Source: Psychrobacter namhaensis
GTDB lineage: Bacteria > Pseudomonadota > Gammaproteobacteria > Pseudomonadales > Moraxellaceae
Length of the DNA stretch: 64,000 nucleotides
NCBI RefSeq assembly: GCF_016107545.1
Contig: NZ_JABASS010000001.1
Location: 248,001 to 312,000 of the forward strand
Reading direction: 5' to 3'
Shown here: piece after piece, positions 52,128 through 59,139 of the stretch
Position numbering within the stretch: the stretch's first letter is position 1
Layout: each line of letters opens with the position of its first letter
Notes under the pieces: model-generated
Database searches by the model: none
Seen by the model: only the letters and a program-made list of their open reading frames with translations
Told to the model about the DNA's origin: nothing
Made by a program: the position numbers and the translations under genes

Positions 52128-53035
52128 ACTGGTAACCCCGCTTGCTGCATTGCTTGTTTGTTTTTCTCAATCTGCTGTTCTCTGGTCAGTTTAGGACCAC
52201 TGCTTGGATTGAATGAATCACTACGGTTGCTGTGTGGTCTATTGGCTGTCTGCTGCTTCGTTTGATTTGCATGGGCATTGATATACCAATCATCATCAAA
52301 ACCTTTCCAATCCCTCATTAGCCAATAACCAATGATTGTGTTTAGATCATGCTTAGTTGCTGCTTGAGCTTTTTCTAGCGAATTGAAAATTCTTGTCCAT
52401 GCTGTCTGTGAGTCAGATGCTTTTTTAGATTTACGATGCTCTAGTAGGTCCATCCAAACTTGGATCGATACCGCTTCAGGCTTTACTGGTTGATATCTTC
52501 CTGTTTTTTTCTTATTTTCAGAGTCACCCTTAATATCTGTAAGTAATCTACTGGTACTCTCTGTAATGGTAGTGTCATTTTGACCTAATCCAGATTGGGT
52601 CAATCTGACCTGTTCATTGGTGCAATCTGACCCAATGACCGTGCAATCTGACCCAATGGAATTCTCAAGGGCTTGTATCTCATTAATACTTCTTTGTTTT
52701 ATCTTTGCGTCAATCTCTTGGACCTTGGCATTGTTGATCGTGTAGTAGTTGATGTGATAACCAGTGTGCTTAGAGAGTTTTTTAGATTCTATTAACCCCA
52801 TTTTTTTTAGGTTGGTAATAGTCCTTTTAAGTGTGCTTTCAGACATAAAGCAAAATTCTTTTTCAACCCACTCTTTTGTAGTGTTATAGACCCATCTTTT
52901 ACCGTCATAAACCTTGTTTGACTTCTGAATCCAATAGTTTATTTGCTGAAGAACTATCGCTTCGTTCGTGCCAATCTCACGGGCCAAGCTGGGAATAAAA
53001 GCTATTAATCGTTCGTCTAATAAAATATTGCTCAT
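52124..53035 (-). CDS. Replication initiator with winged-helix N-terminus
   Basis: 303 residues. The N-terminus (about 1-105) is a winged helix: AREIGTNEAIVLQQINYWIQ, TTKEWVEKEFCFMSESTLKR and TITNLKKMGLIE. This is typical of phage replication proteins of the Rep/DnaD-like group. A linker encodes repeats (IGSDCTVIGSDC) at iteron-like DNA repeats. The C-terminal part (VWMDLLEHRKSKKASDSQTA…) matches DUF1376/DnaT-like helicase-contact regions. It probably binds the internal repeats and recruits the DnaB encoded next. Confidence 0.85.
   Translation of the reverse strand: MSNILLDERLIAFIPSLAREIGTNEAIVLQQINYWIQKSNKVYDGKRWVYNTTKEWVEKEFCFMSESTLKRTITNLKKMGLIESKKLSKHTGYHINYYTINNAKVQEIDAKIKQRSINEIQALENSIGSDCTVIGSDCTNEQVRLTQSGLGQNDTTITESTSRLLTDIKGDSENKKKTGRYQPVKPEAVSIQVWMDLLEHRKSKKASDSQTAWTRIFNSLEKAQAATKHDLNTIIGYWLMRDWKGFDDDWYINAHANQTKQQTANRPHSNRSDSFNPSSGPKLTREQQIEKNKQAMQQAGLPV
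52591..52658. repeat. Iteron-like repeats, candidate phage replication origin
   Basis: GCAATCTGACCCAATG occurs at 52622-52637 and 52643-52658, 21 bases apart. A partial copy (CAATCTGACC) lies at 52601-52610, 22 bases before. CAGATTG-GGT-CAATCTG (52591-52607) is also a perfect inverted repeat. Two-turn spacing inside an initiator gene is the arrangement of lambda ori within gene O. Confidence 0.65.
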
Positions 53036-53343
53036 GATTTATTACTCCCAAACTCTATGCACCAGTTCCACTCATGTGTGTCTACATCGCGCTCAAGCGT
53101 TATATTTGTGATCTTGTAGTGATGCTCTTTGTTAAATACTACGAATCTGCTCGCATCATGCTTGGTAACAAATTCTAGATTGTCGCCAATAGCCATGGTT
53201 GGATGGTCAACGCCCCACTTTGGGTACGTGCCTTTTGCTACTGGCGTTCTAAAATCTGTCAGAAAACCGCTTTTTGCTAAATCTCTAAAATTCTTATCTG
53301 TGTCGATAAGGTGTGTTCTTGGTTGACTTCCTATAACTGCCAT
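53032..53343 (-). CDS. DUF3850-like / RNA-binding-fold hypothetical protein
   Basis: 103 residues. The second half AIGDNLEFVTKHDASRFVVF and HHYKITNITLERDV is beta-rich and lists like the ASCH/PUA-type DUF3850 proteins, but I am not sure. GGAG lies 9 bases upstream of the ATG. It overlaps the replication gene by four bases. Confidence 0.5.
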   Translation of the reverse strand: MAVIGSQPRTHLIDTDKNFRDLAKSGFLTDFRTPVAKGTYPKWGVDHPTMAIGDNLEFVTKHDASRFVVFNKEHHYKITNITLERDVDTHEWNWCIEFGSNKS

Positions 53344-53393
53344 GTGCTATACTCCAATTTCTAACTACTTATGCTTATAGTTGTTAGTAGGTA

Positions 53394-53429
53394 ACGCTTT
53401 ATCAGTTCGCCCTGATAAGGCGTTTTTTA
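53394..53429 (+). terminator. Plus-strand intrinsic terminator in a minus-strand operon
   Basis: ACGC-T-TTATCAG (53394-53405) pairs with CTGATAA-G-GCGT (53412-53423), loop TTCGCC, followed by six T's on the plus strand. Nothing known is transcribed rightward here. Confidence 0.6.
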
Positions 53430-53729
53430 TTGCTTAATCACTTTATAAGCGATTATGTTTCCGGATTTGTCAGCGACTCTCTCCAGCTGCATTGCTCCAG
53501 TGCTGTTTAATCTCCACATCTGATTCAGTGCGTTACGACGCGCTTTGCCTGTGAAAATTGCAGCGTGACAAATGCCGTATCTCTCCAACCGACTTTTAAC
53601 CACGTCAGTGACGCGCATTGCTCGTTCTGTGTGAGTTAGCGGTGTGCCCAGTGGCGCGTCTGACTTATGAGGTTTACGCGGCGTGACTGTAAAACCTTCG
53701 CCGAAGTTGTCCAGTTTTGTGATTTTCAT
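53427..53729 (-). CDS. Hypothetical protein, 100 residues
   Basis: Basic protein with a helical middle (TERAMRVTDVVKSRLERYGI, KARRNALNQMWRLNSTGAMQ) and a beta end (ADKSGNIIAYKVI), which reads like a winged-helix fold. Early-operon gene of unknown function. Confidence 0.6.
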   Translation of the reverse strand: MKITKLDNFGEGFTVTPRKPHKSDAPLGTPLTHTERAMRVTDVVKSRLERYGICHAAIFTGKARRNALNQMWRLNSTGAMQLERVADKSGNIIAYKVIKQ

Positions 53730-53932
53730 TTAACTAACTCCTCTGGTGCCTCTATTAGTTGATAGCCTTTGATATTTCCGCGATCGCCGATACGATTAAT
53801 AACAAAGCCGTTTTTTCTGAGTGCGTATATATGCTGTCTTAAAGCCGTCACATCGTCATCACTGCTCAGCATGACCTTGCCGTAACTAAGCATCCTTTTT
53901 TTGATTTGCTCGTACTTGTACCTGTGTTGCAT
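53726..53932 (-). CDS. Hypothetical winged-helix-like protein, 68 residues
   Basis: DVTALRQHIYALRKNGFVIN followed by NIKGYQLIEA looks like helix-helix-wing, often seen in small phage DNA-binding proteins. It overlaps the next gene by four bases. It also overlaps the previous gene by 47 bases; a shorter start at 53893 would remove that but has a poor ribosome-binding site. Confidence 0.55.
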   Translation of the reverse strand: MQHRYKYEQIKKRMLSYGKVMLSSDDDVTALRQHIYALRKNGFVINRIGDRGNIKGYQLIEAPEELVK

Positions 53933-54107
53933 TACCTTTGCTCCTTGCTTTACTCGCCCATTTGCTTGTCTGCGCGATCACGATCCGCTTCGTCTTTTTG
54001 CTGTAATGATTTGAGTTACAGTACAGACCTGTGTTGTCCTGATTGGTGAGCTGTTTTAAACCATGACGCTTAATGTGCTGCTCGATTTCTGTTTGACTGG
54101 TTGCCAT
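53886..54107 (-). CDS. Hypothetical basic protein, 73 residues
   Basis: From ATG 54107 (MATSQTEIEQHIKRHGLKQL…). Lys/Arg/Ser-rich second half (HYSKKTKRIVIAQTSKWASK) with no family I recognise. GGAG lies upstream. An in-frame extension to 54191 would run through the gene before it. Confidence 0.5.
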   Translation of the reverse strand: MATSQTEIEQHIKRHGLKQLTNQDNTGLYCNSNHYSKKTKRIVIAQTSKWASKARSKGNATQVQVRANQKKDA

Positions 54108-54109
54108 GA

Positions 54110-54328
54110 TTAGCTCCAAAACATAACGATTAATCGATAAGCCACTGCTAGCACTGTGACGACTGAGACAAAACTCATGACTCTGTGCCAAAAGATACGG
54201 TTCAGATCGCGTTTAAGCTCTCTTTGTGCTTCGTTGGCCTCGGCTGCTGCAAGCTGTCTTGCATCAATGCGGTCTTGCTCTGCTTGCGCTTCTAGTGCTT
54301 CGTTGGCTGCTGCTTCATTGAATCTCAT
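54110..54328 (-). CDS. Small coiled-coil membrane protein, 72 residues
   Basis: From ATG 54328 with AGGA about 9 bases upstream. Residues about 3-45 are a charged helix rich in Ala/Glu (NEALEAQAEQDRIDARQLAA), followed by one membrane helix (VMSFVSVVTVLAVAYRLIVM). A tail-anchored topology is likely. Its first bases overlap the previous small gene by 14. Unknown function. Confidence 0.55.
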   Translation of the reverse strand: MRFNEAAANEALEAQAEQDRIDARQLAAAEANEAQRELKRDLNRIFWHRVMSFVSVVTVLAVAYRLIVMFWS

Positions 54329-54455
54329 TGCTGTTGTCCTTGATTGGTAGTTCGTAAGTTTTGCCACCTGAGAAAGTGACCTTTTCGCGCTGTGCTTGCA
54401 TCATTTGAGAGTGTTCTAGCTCACGCTCCCATGCTTGAATGTCTTGCTCTTGCAT
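54315..54455 (-). CDS. Small hypothetical protein, 46 residues
   Basis: MQEQDIQAWERELEHSQMMQ… ending DNSNEIQ, with a strong AAGGGG 8 bases before the ATG. Helical first half. It is coupled to the membrane protein gene by overlap. No family recognised. Confidence 0.6.
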   Translation of the reverse strand: MQEQDIQAWERELEHSQMMQAQREKVTFSGGKTYELPIKDNSNEIQ

Positions 54456-54483
54456 CTTTTAGCCCCTTTTCGGTTACCGAAAA

Positions 54484-54669
54484 TCATTTGAGTATCTTTA
54501 TTGACTTCGGGTTATAAATTAATTTTCGAGCATCTTCCTTTACGCGCTTGACGTATCTATTTGCCGAATGACTTACAAGCTCCTCGACTGTCATACCCAT
54601 AATTTCAGCTGCTCGCTTGATATCCTCTAGTTCATCCTCGCTAAAAGATGGTGTATCGTTATCAGGCAT
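54484..54669 (-). CDS. Small ribbon-helix-helix-like protein, 61 residues
   Basis: MPDNDTPSFSEDELEDIKRA… with helices IKRAAEIMGMTVEELVSHSA and NRYVKRVKEDARKL. The short strand then two-helix layout fits small phage DNA-binding proteins. Similar in kind to the next gene; both lie just after cro. AGGAGGG-like sequence upstream of the ATG. Confidence 0.5.
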   Translation of the reverse strand: MPDNDTPSFSEDELEDIKRAAEIMGMTVEELVSHSANRYVKRVKEDARKLIYNPKSIKILK

Positions 54670-54702
54670 AAGCCCTCCTATTCTGCGGTTACCAAAAGTT
54701 TG

Positions 54703-54915
54703 CTAACCTGCGTCTTTAATGTTTGTGAAATCTCGGTCAAACTCTCCTTTAAGCTCAGCTTTTAATTCTTCGATGAATCTAAGTGTTGCCTGGCGCACTA
54801 AAGTGCTTTTTTGCAGACCAGTTAAGCTAGCCACGCTGTTGATCGCTTCGATCTCATCATCATTGAAACGAGCGTTAATTCTTTGGTCTTTAATGTGTTT
54901 AGGGTTGTCGTACAT
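54703..54915 (-). CDS. Arc-like ribbon-helix-helix protein, 70 residues
   Basis: The stretch INARFNDDEIEAINSVASLT followed by GLQKSTLVRQATLRFIEEL is the Arc/MetJ-type ribbon-helix-helix pattern (strand, helix A, GxxKS turn, helix B). It would bind DNA as a dimer and may regulate early phage genes. It lies 3 bases from cro. Confidence 0.7.
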   Translation of the reverse strand: MYDNPKHIKDQRINARFNDDEIEAINSVASLTGLQKSTLVRQATLRFIEELKAELKGEFDRDFTNIKDAG

Positions 54916-54918
54916 GGG

Positions 54919-55131
54919 TTAAGCCTCCTCTAGCTGTTTGTTTTGGCATAACTCTTGATGAGCTTTAACAAGTGCAGCGCCGTTAATGTATGTAAGGTTT
55001 GGTTTTGGCAAGCCGCGTTTTAGATCACTGATAACGCCTTGGTGCACACCAGTAATATCTTGCAGCTCGTTTTGCGTTCTACCTTCGAGAAGGTCTTGAA
55101 CAACTTTTGTGAAGTTAATTTCAGTAGTCAT
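54919..55131 (-). CDS. Cro-like repressor
   Basis: 70 residues from ATG 55131 with GGAG 8-9 bases upstream. The HTH is RTQNELQDITGVHQGVISDL, and the tail KPNLTYINGAALVKAHQEL is typical of small Cro/C1-type proteins. It is the first gene of the leftward early operon and lies opposite cI, so it is the lytic-choice repressor by position. It would bind the operators at 55164-55226. Confidence 0.82.
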   Translation of the reverse strand: MTTEINFTKVVQDLLEGRTQNELQDITGVHQGVISDLKRGLPKPNLTYINGAALVKAHQELCQNKQLEEA

Positions 55132-55159
55132 AAATATCGCTCCAGCGTTTAATGTAATC

Positions 55160-55188
55160 ATAATATCGTAATTACGTTATTTAATCAA
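55160..55188 (-). promoter_or_regulatory. PR: leftward early promoter
   Basis: On the minus strand TTGATT (55188-55183), 17-base spacer, TATTAT (55165-55160). The operator TAACGTAATTACGATA lies in the spacer, so CI binding would block it. Transcription would start near 55153. Confidence 0.7.
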
Positions 55189-55226
55189 ACGTCAAAACGA
55201 TATTTATTTGTATCATAATTACGATA
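55164..55226. promoter_or_regulatory. CI/Cro operators between cro and cI
   Basis: Two 16-base near-palindromes: TATCGTAATTACGTTA at 55164-55179 and TATCATAATTACGATA at 55211-55226. A related half-site (AACGATA) lies between them near 55197. The consensus is TATCGTAATTACGATA. Confidence 0.8.
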
Positions 55227-55245
55227 ATTAGTAAGGGGTATTAAA

Positions 55246-55989
55246 ATGGACAATGAAAAGTTAGGCGATAGGGTTAGGAAGGCGCGGAAACACGCAGGAT
55301 TCACTCAAAATCAACTCGCTAAAAAAGTCGAAACATCACAAGGCGCTATTTCTGATATTGAGAATGGCAGAAACAAAGACTCGTCTAGTTTGTACGATAT
55401 TGCCAAAGTAACTGGCGTAAGTACCGATTGGTTAATCAAAAACCAAGGTGAAATGCTCGACGTAGATAAAGTGCCCTCTATTGATGAGCTGAGAGCGCAG
55501 ATAGAAGCCATGCAGGGTCAGCAAGGTAGCGCTGATTTGTTCGATGCCCCTAGTGGTACTCAGCACGCGCCTATGTCTGATAGCTCTGATATGGTTCCAA
55601 TACTGAGCTGGGTGGCTGCCGGTAGCTGGTCGAATGTAGAACCAGTATCAATGTCGGACGCTATAGGTAAAGCGCCTAAACCTGCTAAGTTATCAAAAAA
55701 TGGGTTTGCTTTAATAGTGCGCGGCGAAAGTATGCTGCCTAAGTTTGATCCAGGTGATATTATTTACGTTGAACCACAAACTGGATTTTTAGCTTTGAAA
55801 AATGCTGACCTGATTATTGTGCAATGCAACGATGACAAAGAAGCCACTTTTAAGCAGCTTGTTCTGGGCGAAACATCAGATGATATGTATCTGCGCCCTC
55901 TTAATCCTAACTGGCATGAGCAAAGAATGGTTCCAATGGGCGAATGCAACTTAGTCGGCAAAGTGGTAGGTAAATATGTCGAATACTAA
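55246..55989 (+). CDS. CI-type phage repressor with LexA-like S24 peptidase domain
   Basis: 247 residues. The N-terminal HTH is HAGFTQNQLAKKVETSQGAI with SDIENGR. The C-terminal S24 domain has the Ala-Gly cleavage site in WVAAGSW, the catalytic Ser in RGESMLPKFDPGD and the catalytic Lys in EATFKQLVL. It keeps the prophage silent and would self-cleave on RecA activation, so the lysogen should respond to DNA damage. It is flanked by matching operators on both sides. Confidence 0.95.
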   Translation: MDNEKLGDRVRKARKHAGFTQNQLAKKVETSQGAISDIENGRNKDSSSLYDIAKVTGVSTDWLIKNQGEMLDVDKVPSIDELRAQIEAMQGQQGSADLFDAPSGTQHAPMSDSSDMVPILSWVAAGSWSNVEPVSMSDAIGKAPKPAKLSKNGFALIVRGESMLPKFDPGDIIYVEPQTGFLALKNADLIIVQCNDDKEATFKQLVLGETSDDMYLRPLNPNWHEQRMVPMGECNLVGKVVGKYVEY

Positions 55990-56095
55990 TGACTGGGCTT
56001 ACATTTGGGTGTGTCATCTGGTCAGGCACTCACGCCTAATTGAGCAACGTCCTTTTGGTTGGTGTGTCTATAGAGAAGCTGTAGATTTAGACTAA
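55976..56095 (+). CDS. Small hypothetical protein overlapping the cI end
   Basis: 39 residues, MSNTNDWAYIWVCHLVRHSR… ending EAVDLD, starting inside the last codons of cI with AGGT 6 bases upstream, ending before the terminator. It fills the otherwise empty cI 3' region. Trp/Cys/Arg content is unusual; translation is uncertain. Confidence 0.4.
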   Translation: MSNTNDWAYIWVCHLVRHSRLIEQRPFGWCVYREAVDLD

Positions 56096-56115
56096 TAACT
56101 AAAATCACCTATCAA

Positions 56116-56139
56116 ACCGTCCTTTTGGGCGGTTTTTTT
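56116..56139 (+). terminator. Intrinsic terminator of cI
   Basis: ACCGTCC (56116-56122), TTTT loop, GGGCGGT (56127-56133, one G-U pair), then six T's. It isolates cI from the rightward early operon. Confidence 0.88.
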
Positions 56140-56150
56140 GTATCTGTGAA

Positions 56151-56243
56151 TATCGTAATAACAATACATTTACATAATAATATCGTATATACGTTAAAAA
56201 TATCGTCATAGGGGTTTACATCATATCGTAATCACGATATTAT
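56151..56243 (+). promoter_or_regulatory. PL: rightward early promoter with CI operators
   Basis: Operator-like sites at 56151-56166 (TATCGTAATAACAATA), 56181-56196 (TATCGTATATACGTTA), a half-site at 56201, and 56224-56239 (TATCGTAATCACGATA). The promoter TTTACA (56215-56220), 17-base spacer, TATTAT (56238-56243) has the last operator filling its spacer, the same design as PR. Confidence 0.78.
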
Positions 56244-56308
56244 AACTACATCGCAACGAACAACGGCAGACGATGCAGCGATCACTATTTAACAGCGAGA
56301 TTATAAGA

Positions 56309-56548
56309 ATGAATATTAAAGAAGACATTGCGCGTCAAGAACAGCGCAAGAAGGATTTATCAAACGTCTTTAAAACTAAGACAGCGCCAAAAATGCGGAT
56401 CAGTACAAAAGAACGTATCGAGCAAGCGGAAAAGGCGCAACTGCAAAAGATACTGCAAGCCCTACATGACGGCAAGCGAACGTTACCGAAAGACTGGGAG
56501 CGAGGTTATAACGCTGCAATGTCAGCCGTAGAGTTAGCAGTTAATTAA
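56309..56548 (+). CDS. First gene of the rightward early operon, 79-residue charged protein
   Basis: From ATG 56309 (MNIKEDIARQEQRKKDLSNV…). Rich in Lys, Arg, Glu, Gln; helical throughout (KERIEQAEKAQLQKILQALH). Position right after PL is that of antiterminator N in lambda, and its basic N-terminal half is compatible with RNA binding, but I see no N signature. An extension to 56273 is possible. Confidence 0.55.
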   Translation: MNIKEDIARQEQRKKDLSNVFKTKTAPKMRISTKERIEQAEKAQLQKILQALHDGKRTLPKDWERGYNAAMSAVELAVN

Positions 56549-56581
56549 CTAACGGTCTATGACCACAACGAGGATAGAGAT

Positions 56582-56971
56582 ATGAGTGAATTAATTATCA
56601 ACCCTGAACTTAACTGGGAGAGCTTCCCTGCAAACGAAGCAGATGTCTTGTCTCGTTTTAACGGATATCAAACTATTGTTCTGGCGAAAATACCGAAAGG
56701 TATCGACGAAGACTTTAACCAAAATGGTATCTATTTTGGGAATATCAGTAACGCTGATTTGGATTACAGCGGCATGTTTTTTAGTACGTCTTACTGGAAT
56801 GGTCAGCAAGACGCCTATTACTTCGCGGAAATTTTTACAGAGTCATCACCCCATCTTGTGAATATAGAAGAAGACATTTACTCAATATATAGCCCGATCA
56901 CTAAGAGATTGAGGCTTGAAGATATAACCGAATTTGTCGTCGTTGAGCGAATGAAAATACAAACCAGCTAG
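56582..56971 (+). CDS. Hypothetical protein, 129 residues
   Basis: Acidic, aromatic-rich protein (YSGMFFSTSYWNGQQDAYYF; SIYSPITKRLRLEDITEFVV) with GAGG before the ATG. No family recognised. Early operon gene. Confidence 0.6.
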   Translation: MSELIINPELNWESFPANEADVLSRFNGYQTIVLAKIPKGIDEDFNQNGIYFGNISNADLDYSGMFFSTSYWNGQQDAYYFAEIFTESSPHLVNIEEDIYSIYSPITKRLRLEDITEFVVVERMKIQTS

Positions 56972-57025
56972 TAAGTCATAGCCGTTCACGGACGGCTATC
57001 GCGTACTAACTAAGAGGATAAGGGT

Positions 57026-57376
57026 ATGAGTGACCTTAACGATTTACTCAAAAAGATTTCAGGGCTGAGCGAGCAGCATAAGGCGAACGAGGTTGATAGT
57101 AACACCCTCAAGTCGTTTGCACAGATAGCGCTAGATACGGTCAAGATGGAAAACGCCTTTAACTGTAAGCACTTTACAAATGCAGCGACTGGCAACTGTA
57201 AGAAGTTTGACGCTAGAAACTGCAAGTCAAATCTAGGAGTTATGGGAACGATCAGCGAGTTTCAAATTTTTAACAAAAACGGATTAGTTTTAGCGACCGA
57301 TGATGGCGGATGGAAGTTTGAGCTAACACCGCTTGGCGCAACTATCGTCCAGTTAGCTTTGGATTTAACCAAATAA
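57026..57376 (+). CDS. Hypothetical protein with four cysteines, 116 residues
   Basis: The middle CKHFTNAATGNCKKFDARNC carries three of four Cys and a His within 20 residues, a possible zinc site. The C-terminus (GGWKFELTPLGATIVQLALD) looks like a small beta-helix unit. AGAGGATAAGGG precedes the ATG. Followed by a terminator hairpin. Confidence 0.6.
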   Translation: MSDLNDLLKKISGLSEQHKANEVDSNTLKSFAQIALDTVKMENAFNCKHFTNAATGNCKKFDARNCKSNLGVMGTISEFQIFNKNGLVLATDDGGWKFELTPLGATIVQLALDLTK

Positions 57377-57386
57377 CACTCACAAA

Positions 57387-57422
57387 AAAGCCCTGCGATT
57401 GGCGGACACCAGACAGGGCTTT
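57387..57422 (+). terminator. Candidate terminator inside the rightward early operon
   Basis: AAAGCCCTG (57387-57395) and CAGGGCTTT (57414-57422) with an 18-base loop; only three T's follow, but six A's precede, so it may work better leftward. It may reduce expression of distal genes. Confidence 0.5.
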
Positions 57423-57445
57423 ACTTACTAATAAGCGAGGACATT

Positions 57446-57790
57446 ATGGCACAGCAAATAAGATTAGACAATGACGCTGACCACGAGTTAAGCGAATCAG
57501 GCACAAGCGGTACGGTTTACATCGCAATGCCAAACGACGTATCAGTTGAGATTTACTTTGAGACTGACGACAGACAAAACATCAACTTGCTAAGCGTAGG
57601 TGACTGCTACAAAGAGATTGACGGCATCAGTGAAGACTATGCTTACACGCTGCAATTTGAGCATGAGCCGATGATTAAAGCCGTTATCAACCAGTTTCTT
57701 TGGGATAACCCAGTTGATGATAGCGAGCCACAGCCTTACGACACGATGGAATCGCTAGGCTTTACTAACTCAGACTTTTTATACGGATAA
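57446..57790 (+). CDS. Hypothetical acidic protein, 114 residues
   Basis: Strongly acidic (DNDADHELSESG; DDRQNINLLSVGDCYKEIDG; DNPVDDSEPQPYD) with alternating strands. GCGAGGACATT lies before the ATG. No family recognised; acidic phage early proteins are sometimes nucleic-acid mimics, but nothing else points that way. Confidence 0.6.
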   Translation: MAQQIRLDNDADHELSESGTSGTVYIAMPNDVSVEIYFETDDRQNINLLSVGDCYKEIDGISEDYAYTLQFEHEPMIKAVINQFLWDNPVDDSEPQPYDTMESLGFTNSDFLYG

Positions 57791-57801
57791 GGAGAATAGT
57801 T

Positions 57802-58389
57802 ATGAAAAACAAGCGAACGGTGGCTGGTGTGGGGTTTATCGGGCGTGGCAGCTATAACTCAGTTTCTAATGCCAATGAGTATCTAGTTTGGCGAGATATT
57901 ATTTATCGCTGCTACAAGCCAAAGGTAATGAATCGCAAGACTTGTTATGTCAACTGTGAAGTTGATGAACGTTGGCACGACTTCCAGAATTTTGCTGACT
58001 GGTACGTAAAACACGAGTTCTCAGGTTTTGGGTATCAAGTAGATAAAGACCTTTTGGTAAATGGAAATAAGATTTATAGCCCTGAAAGATGCTGTTTACT
58101 ACCAAAAGAGGTAAACGGAAAAATACAAACATCTAACTCTAGAACAAAACTGGTAGGGGCTACATTTCACAAGGTAAGTGGCAGATGGCAGTCACAAATA
58201 AGGATAGATGGCAAGAATTTATTTTTAGGCACTTTTGACACTCAAATGGAAGCGCATTTAGCTTATGTGGAGGCAAAAGAGTCTCATATACATGAAATTG
58301 CTGAAAAATGGAAAGGTGGTATTGAGGATAGGGCTTACAAAGCCCTTTTAAATTGGAAGGTTGGTATCGAGGGATCGCAGCCATGTTAG
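57802..58389 (+). CDS. HNH/AP2-type homing-endonuclease-like protein, copy 1
   Basis: 195 residues. The N-terminal part (VWRDIIYRCYKPKVMNRKTC … VDERWHDFQNFADWY … QVDKDLLVNGNKIYSPERCC) is the HNH-like block of phage AP2/HNH proteins. The C-terminal part (LVGATFHKVSGRWQSQIRID … LFLGTFDTQMEAHLAYVEAK) is an AP2 DNA-binding domain. A clear paralog lies at 63007-63606. Such genes spread by homing; a regulatory role is possible. AGGAG precedes the ATG. Confidence 0.8.
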   Translation: MKNKRTVAGVGFIGRGSYNSVSNANEYLVWRDIIYRCYKPKVMNRKTCYVNCEVDERWHDFQNFADWYVKHEFSGFGYQVDKDLLVNGNKIYSPERCCLLPKEVNGKIQTSNSRTKLVGATFHKVSGRWQSQIRIDGKNLFLGTFDTQMEAHLAYVEAKESHIHEIAEKWKGGIEDRAYKALLNWKVGIEGSQPC

Positions 58390-58664
58390 AGATAATCAGA
58401 ATTGAAAGCAAAGACCAAAATTCGCACAACACATGCAATGTAATCCTTACGTTTGAGTGTGTTGACTACTCATGCCGTGACCCTGACTTCTACGAAAAAT
58501 CGCCCTACGCTGTGCTTCATAGAGTGCAGCTAGAGCCAACGGCTGACGGTATGTTGGTTATTGATGTACCGCTAGATGACGACGATGTGAGAGAGCATTT
58601 TGAGAGCTTATTGAGTGCACATTGTCACGGTTATGACGTGCATACAGCAAGCGAGGTGGCGTGA
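58383..58664 (+). CDS. Hypothetical protein, 93 residues
   Basis: From ATG 58383 (MLEIIRIESKDQNSHNTCNV…), with GAGG about 10 bases upstream, overlapping the HNH/AP2 gene by 7 bases. Acidic C-terminal half (DVPLDDDDVREHFESLLSAH). The codons for its last residues (ASEVA) contain the ribosome-binding site of the next gene. Confidence 0.6.
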   Translation: MLEIIRIESKDQNSHNTCNVILTFECVDYSCRDPDFYEKSPYAVLHRVQLEPTADGMLVIDVPLDDDDVREHFESLLSAHCHGYDVHTASEVA

Positions 58665-58879
58665 TGAAATGGATCGCCTTAGTTGAACAAAAGCCAATGA
58701 TCGATGGCAAGTACCTAACTTTAAGAAAAGGCTTTACTTACGACATGGGTAATGATGCTCATCTTGAGCCTTGGGTTGGTTACTGGAATGGCGGTAGAGG
58801 TTGCTTTGATGAAGATTACAGACATAGCAGTTTTATCTACTGGATGCCAATTCCTGAACTACCAAGCGAGGTGGCGTAA
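58664..58879 (+). CDS. DUF551-like protein, 71 residues
   Basis: MKWIALVEQKPMIDGKYLTL … FIYWMPIPELPSEVA. The opening W-x-x-x-x-x-x-P and the closing YWMPIPELP match DUF551, a small phage domain of unknown function. GAGG 8 bases before ATG 58664; a GTG one codon earlier is also possible. Confidence 0.75.
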   Translation: MKWIALVEQKPMIDGKYLTLRKGFTYDMGNDAHLEPWVGYWNGGRGCFDEDYRHSSFIYWMPIPELPSEVA

Positions 58880-59128
58880 ATGAAACAAATCATTTTCATA
58901 TCATTTTGGGCTGTATTTGGTGCGTTCGTTACGCATCAGGCACTTGCTGACACGGTTGTTATCGATGACAAGGCCTATCAGCTAGTCGAGATTGACGGTG
59001 AGCTGCTTGTGAGCAACGAGTGGGAGCCGACGACTGAGAGTGGATATACGGACGAGTATTTGCAGTCTGAGCAGTATCAAACGGTTAAGGCTGCGAACGA
59101 GAGTTTACGCAGAATCAAACAACAATAA
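58880..59128 (+). CDS. Secreted or periplasmic small protein, 82 residues
   Basis: A signal peptide is clear (MKQIIFISFWAVFGAFVTHQ, cleavage after ALA-D), then an acidic mature part (VVIDDKAYQLVEIDGELLVS…). It starts on the base after the previous stop. Periplasmic early proteins may alter superinfection; that is speculation. Confidence 0.65.
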   Translation: MKQIIFISFWAVFGAFVTHQALADTVVIDDKAYQLVEIDGELLVSNEWEPTTESGYTDEYLQSEQYQTVKAANESLRRIKQQ

Positions 59129-59139
59129 GGAATAAGACG

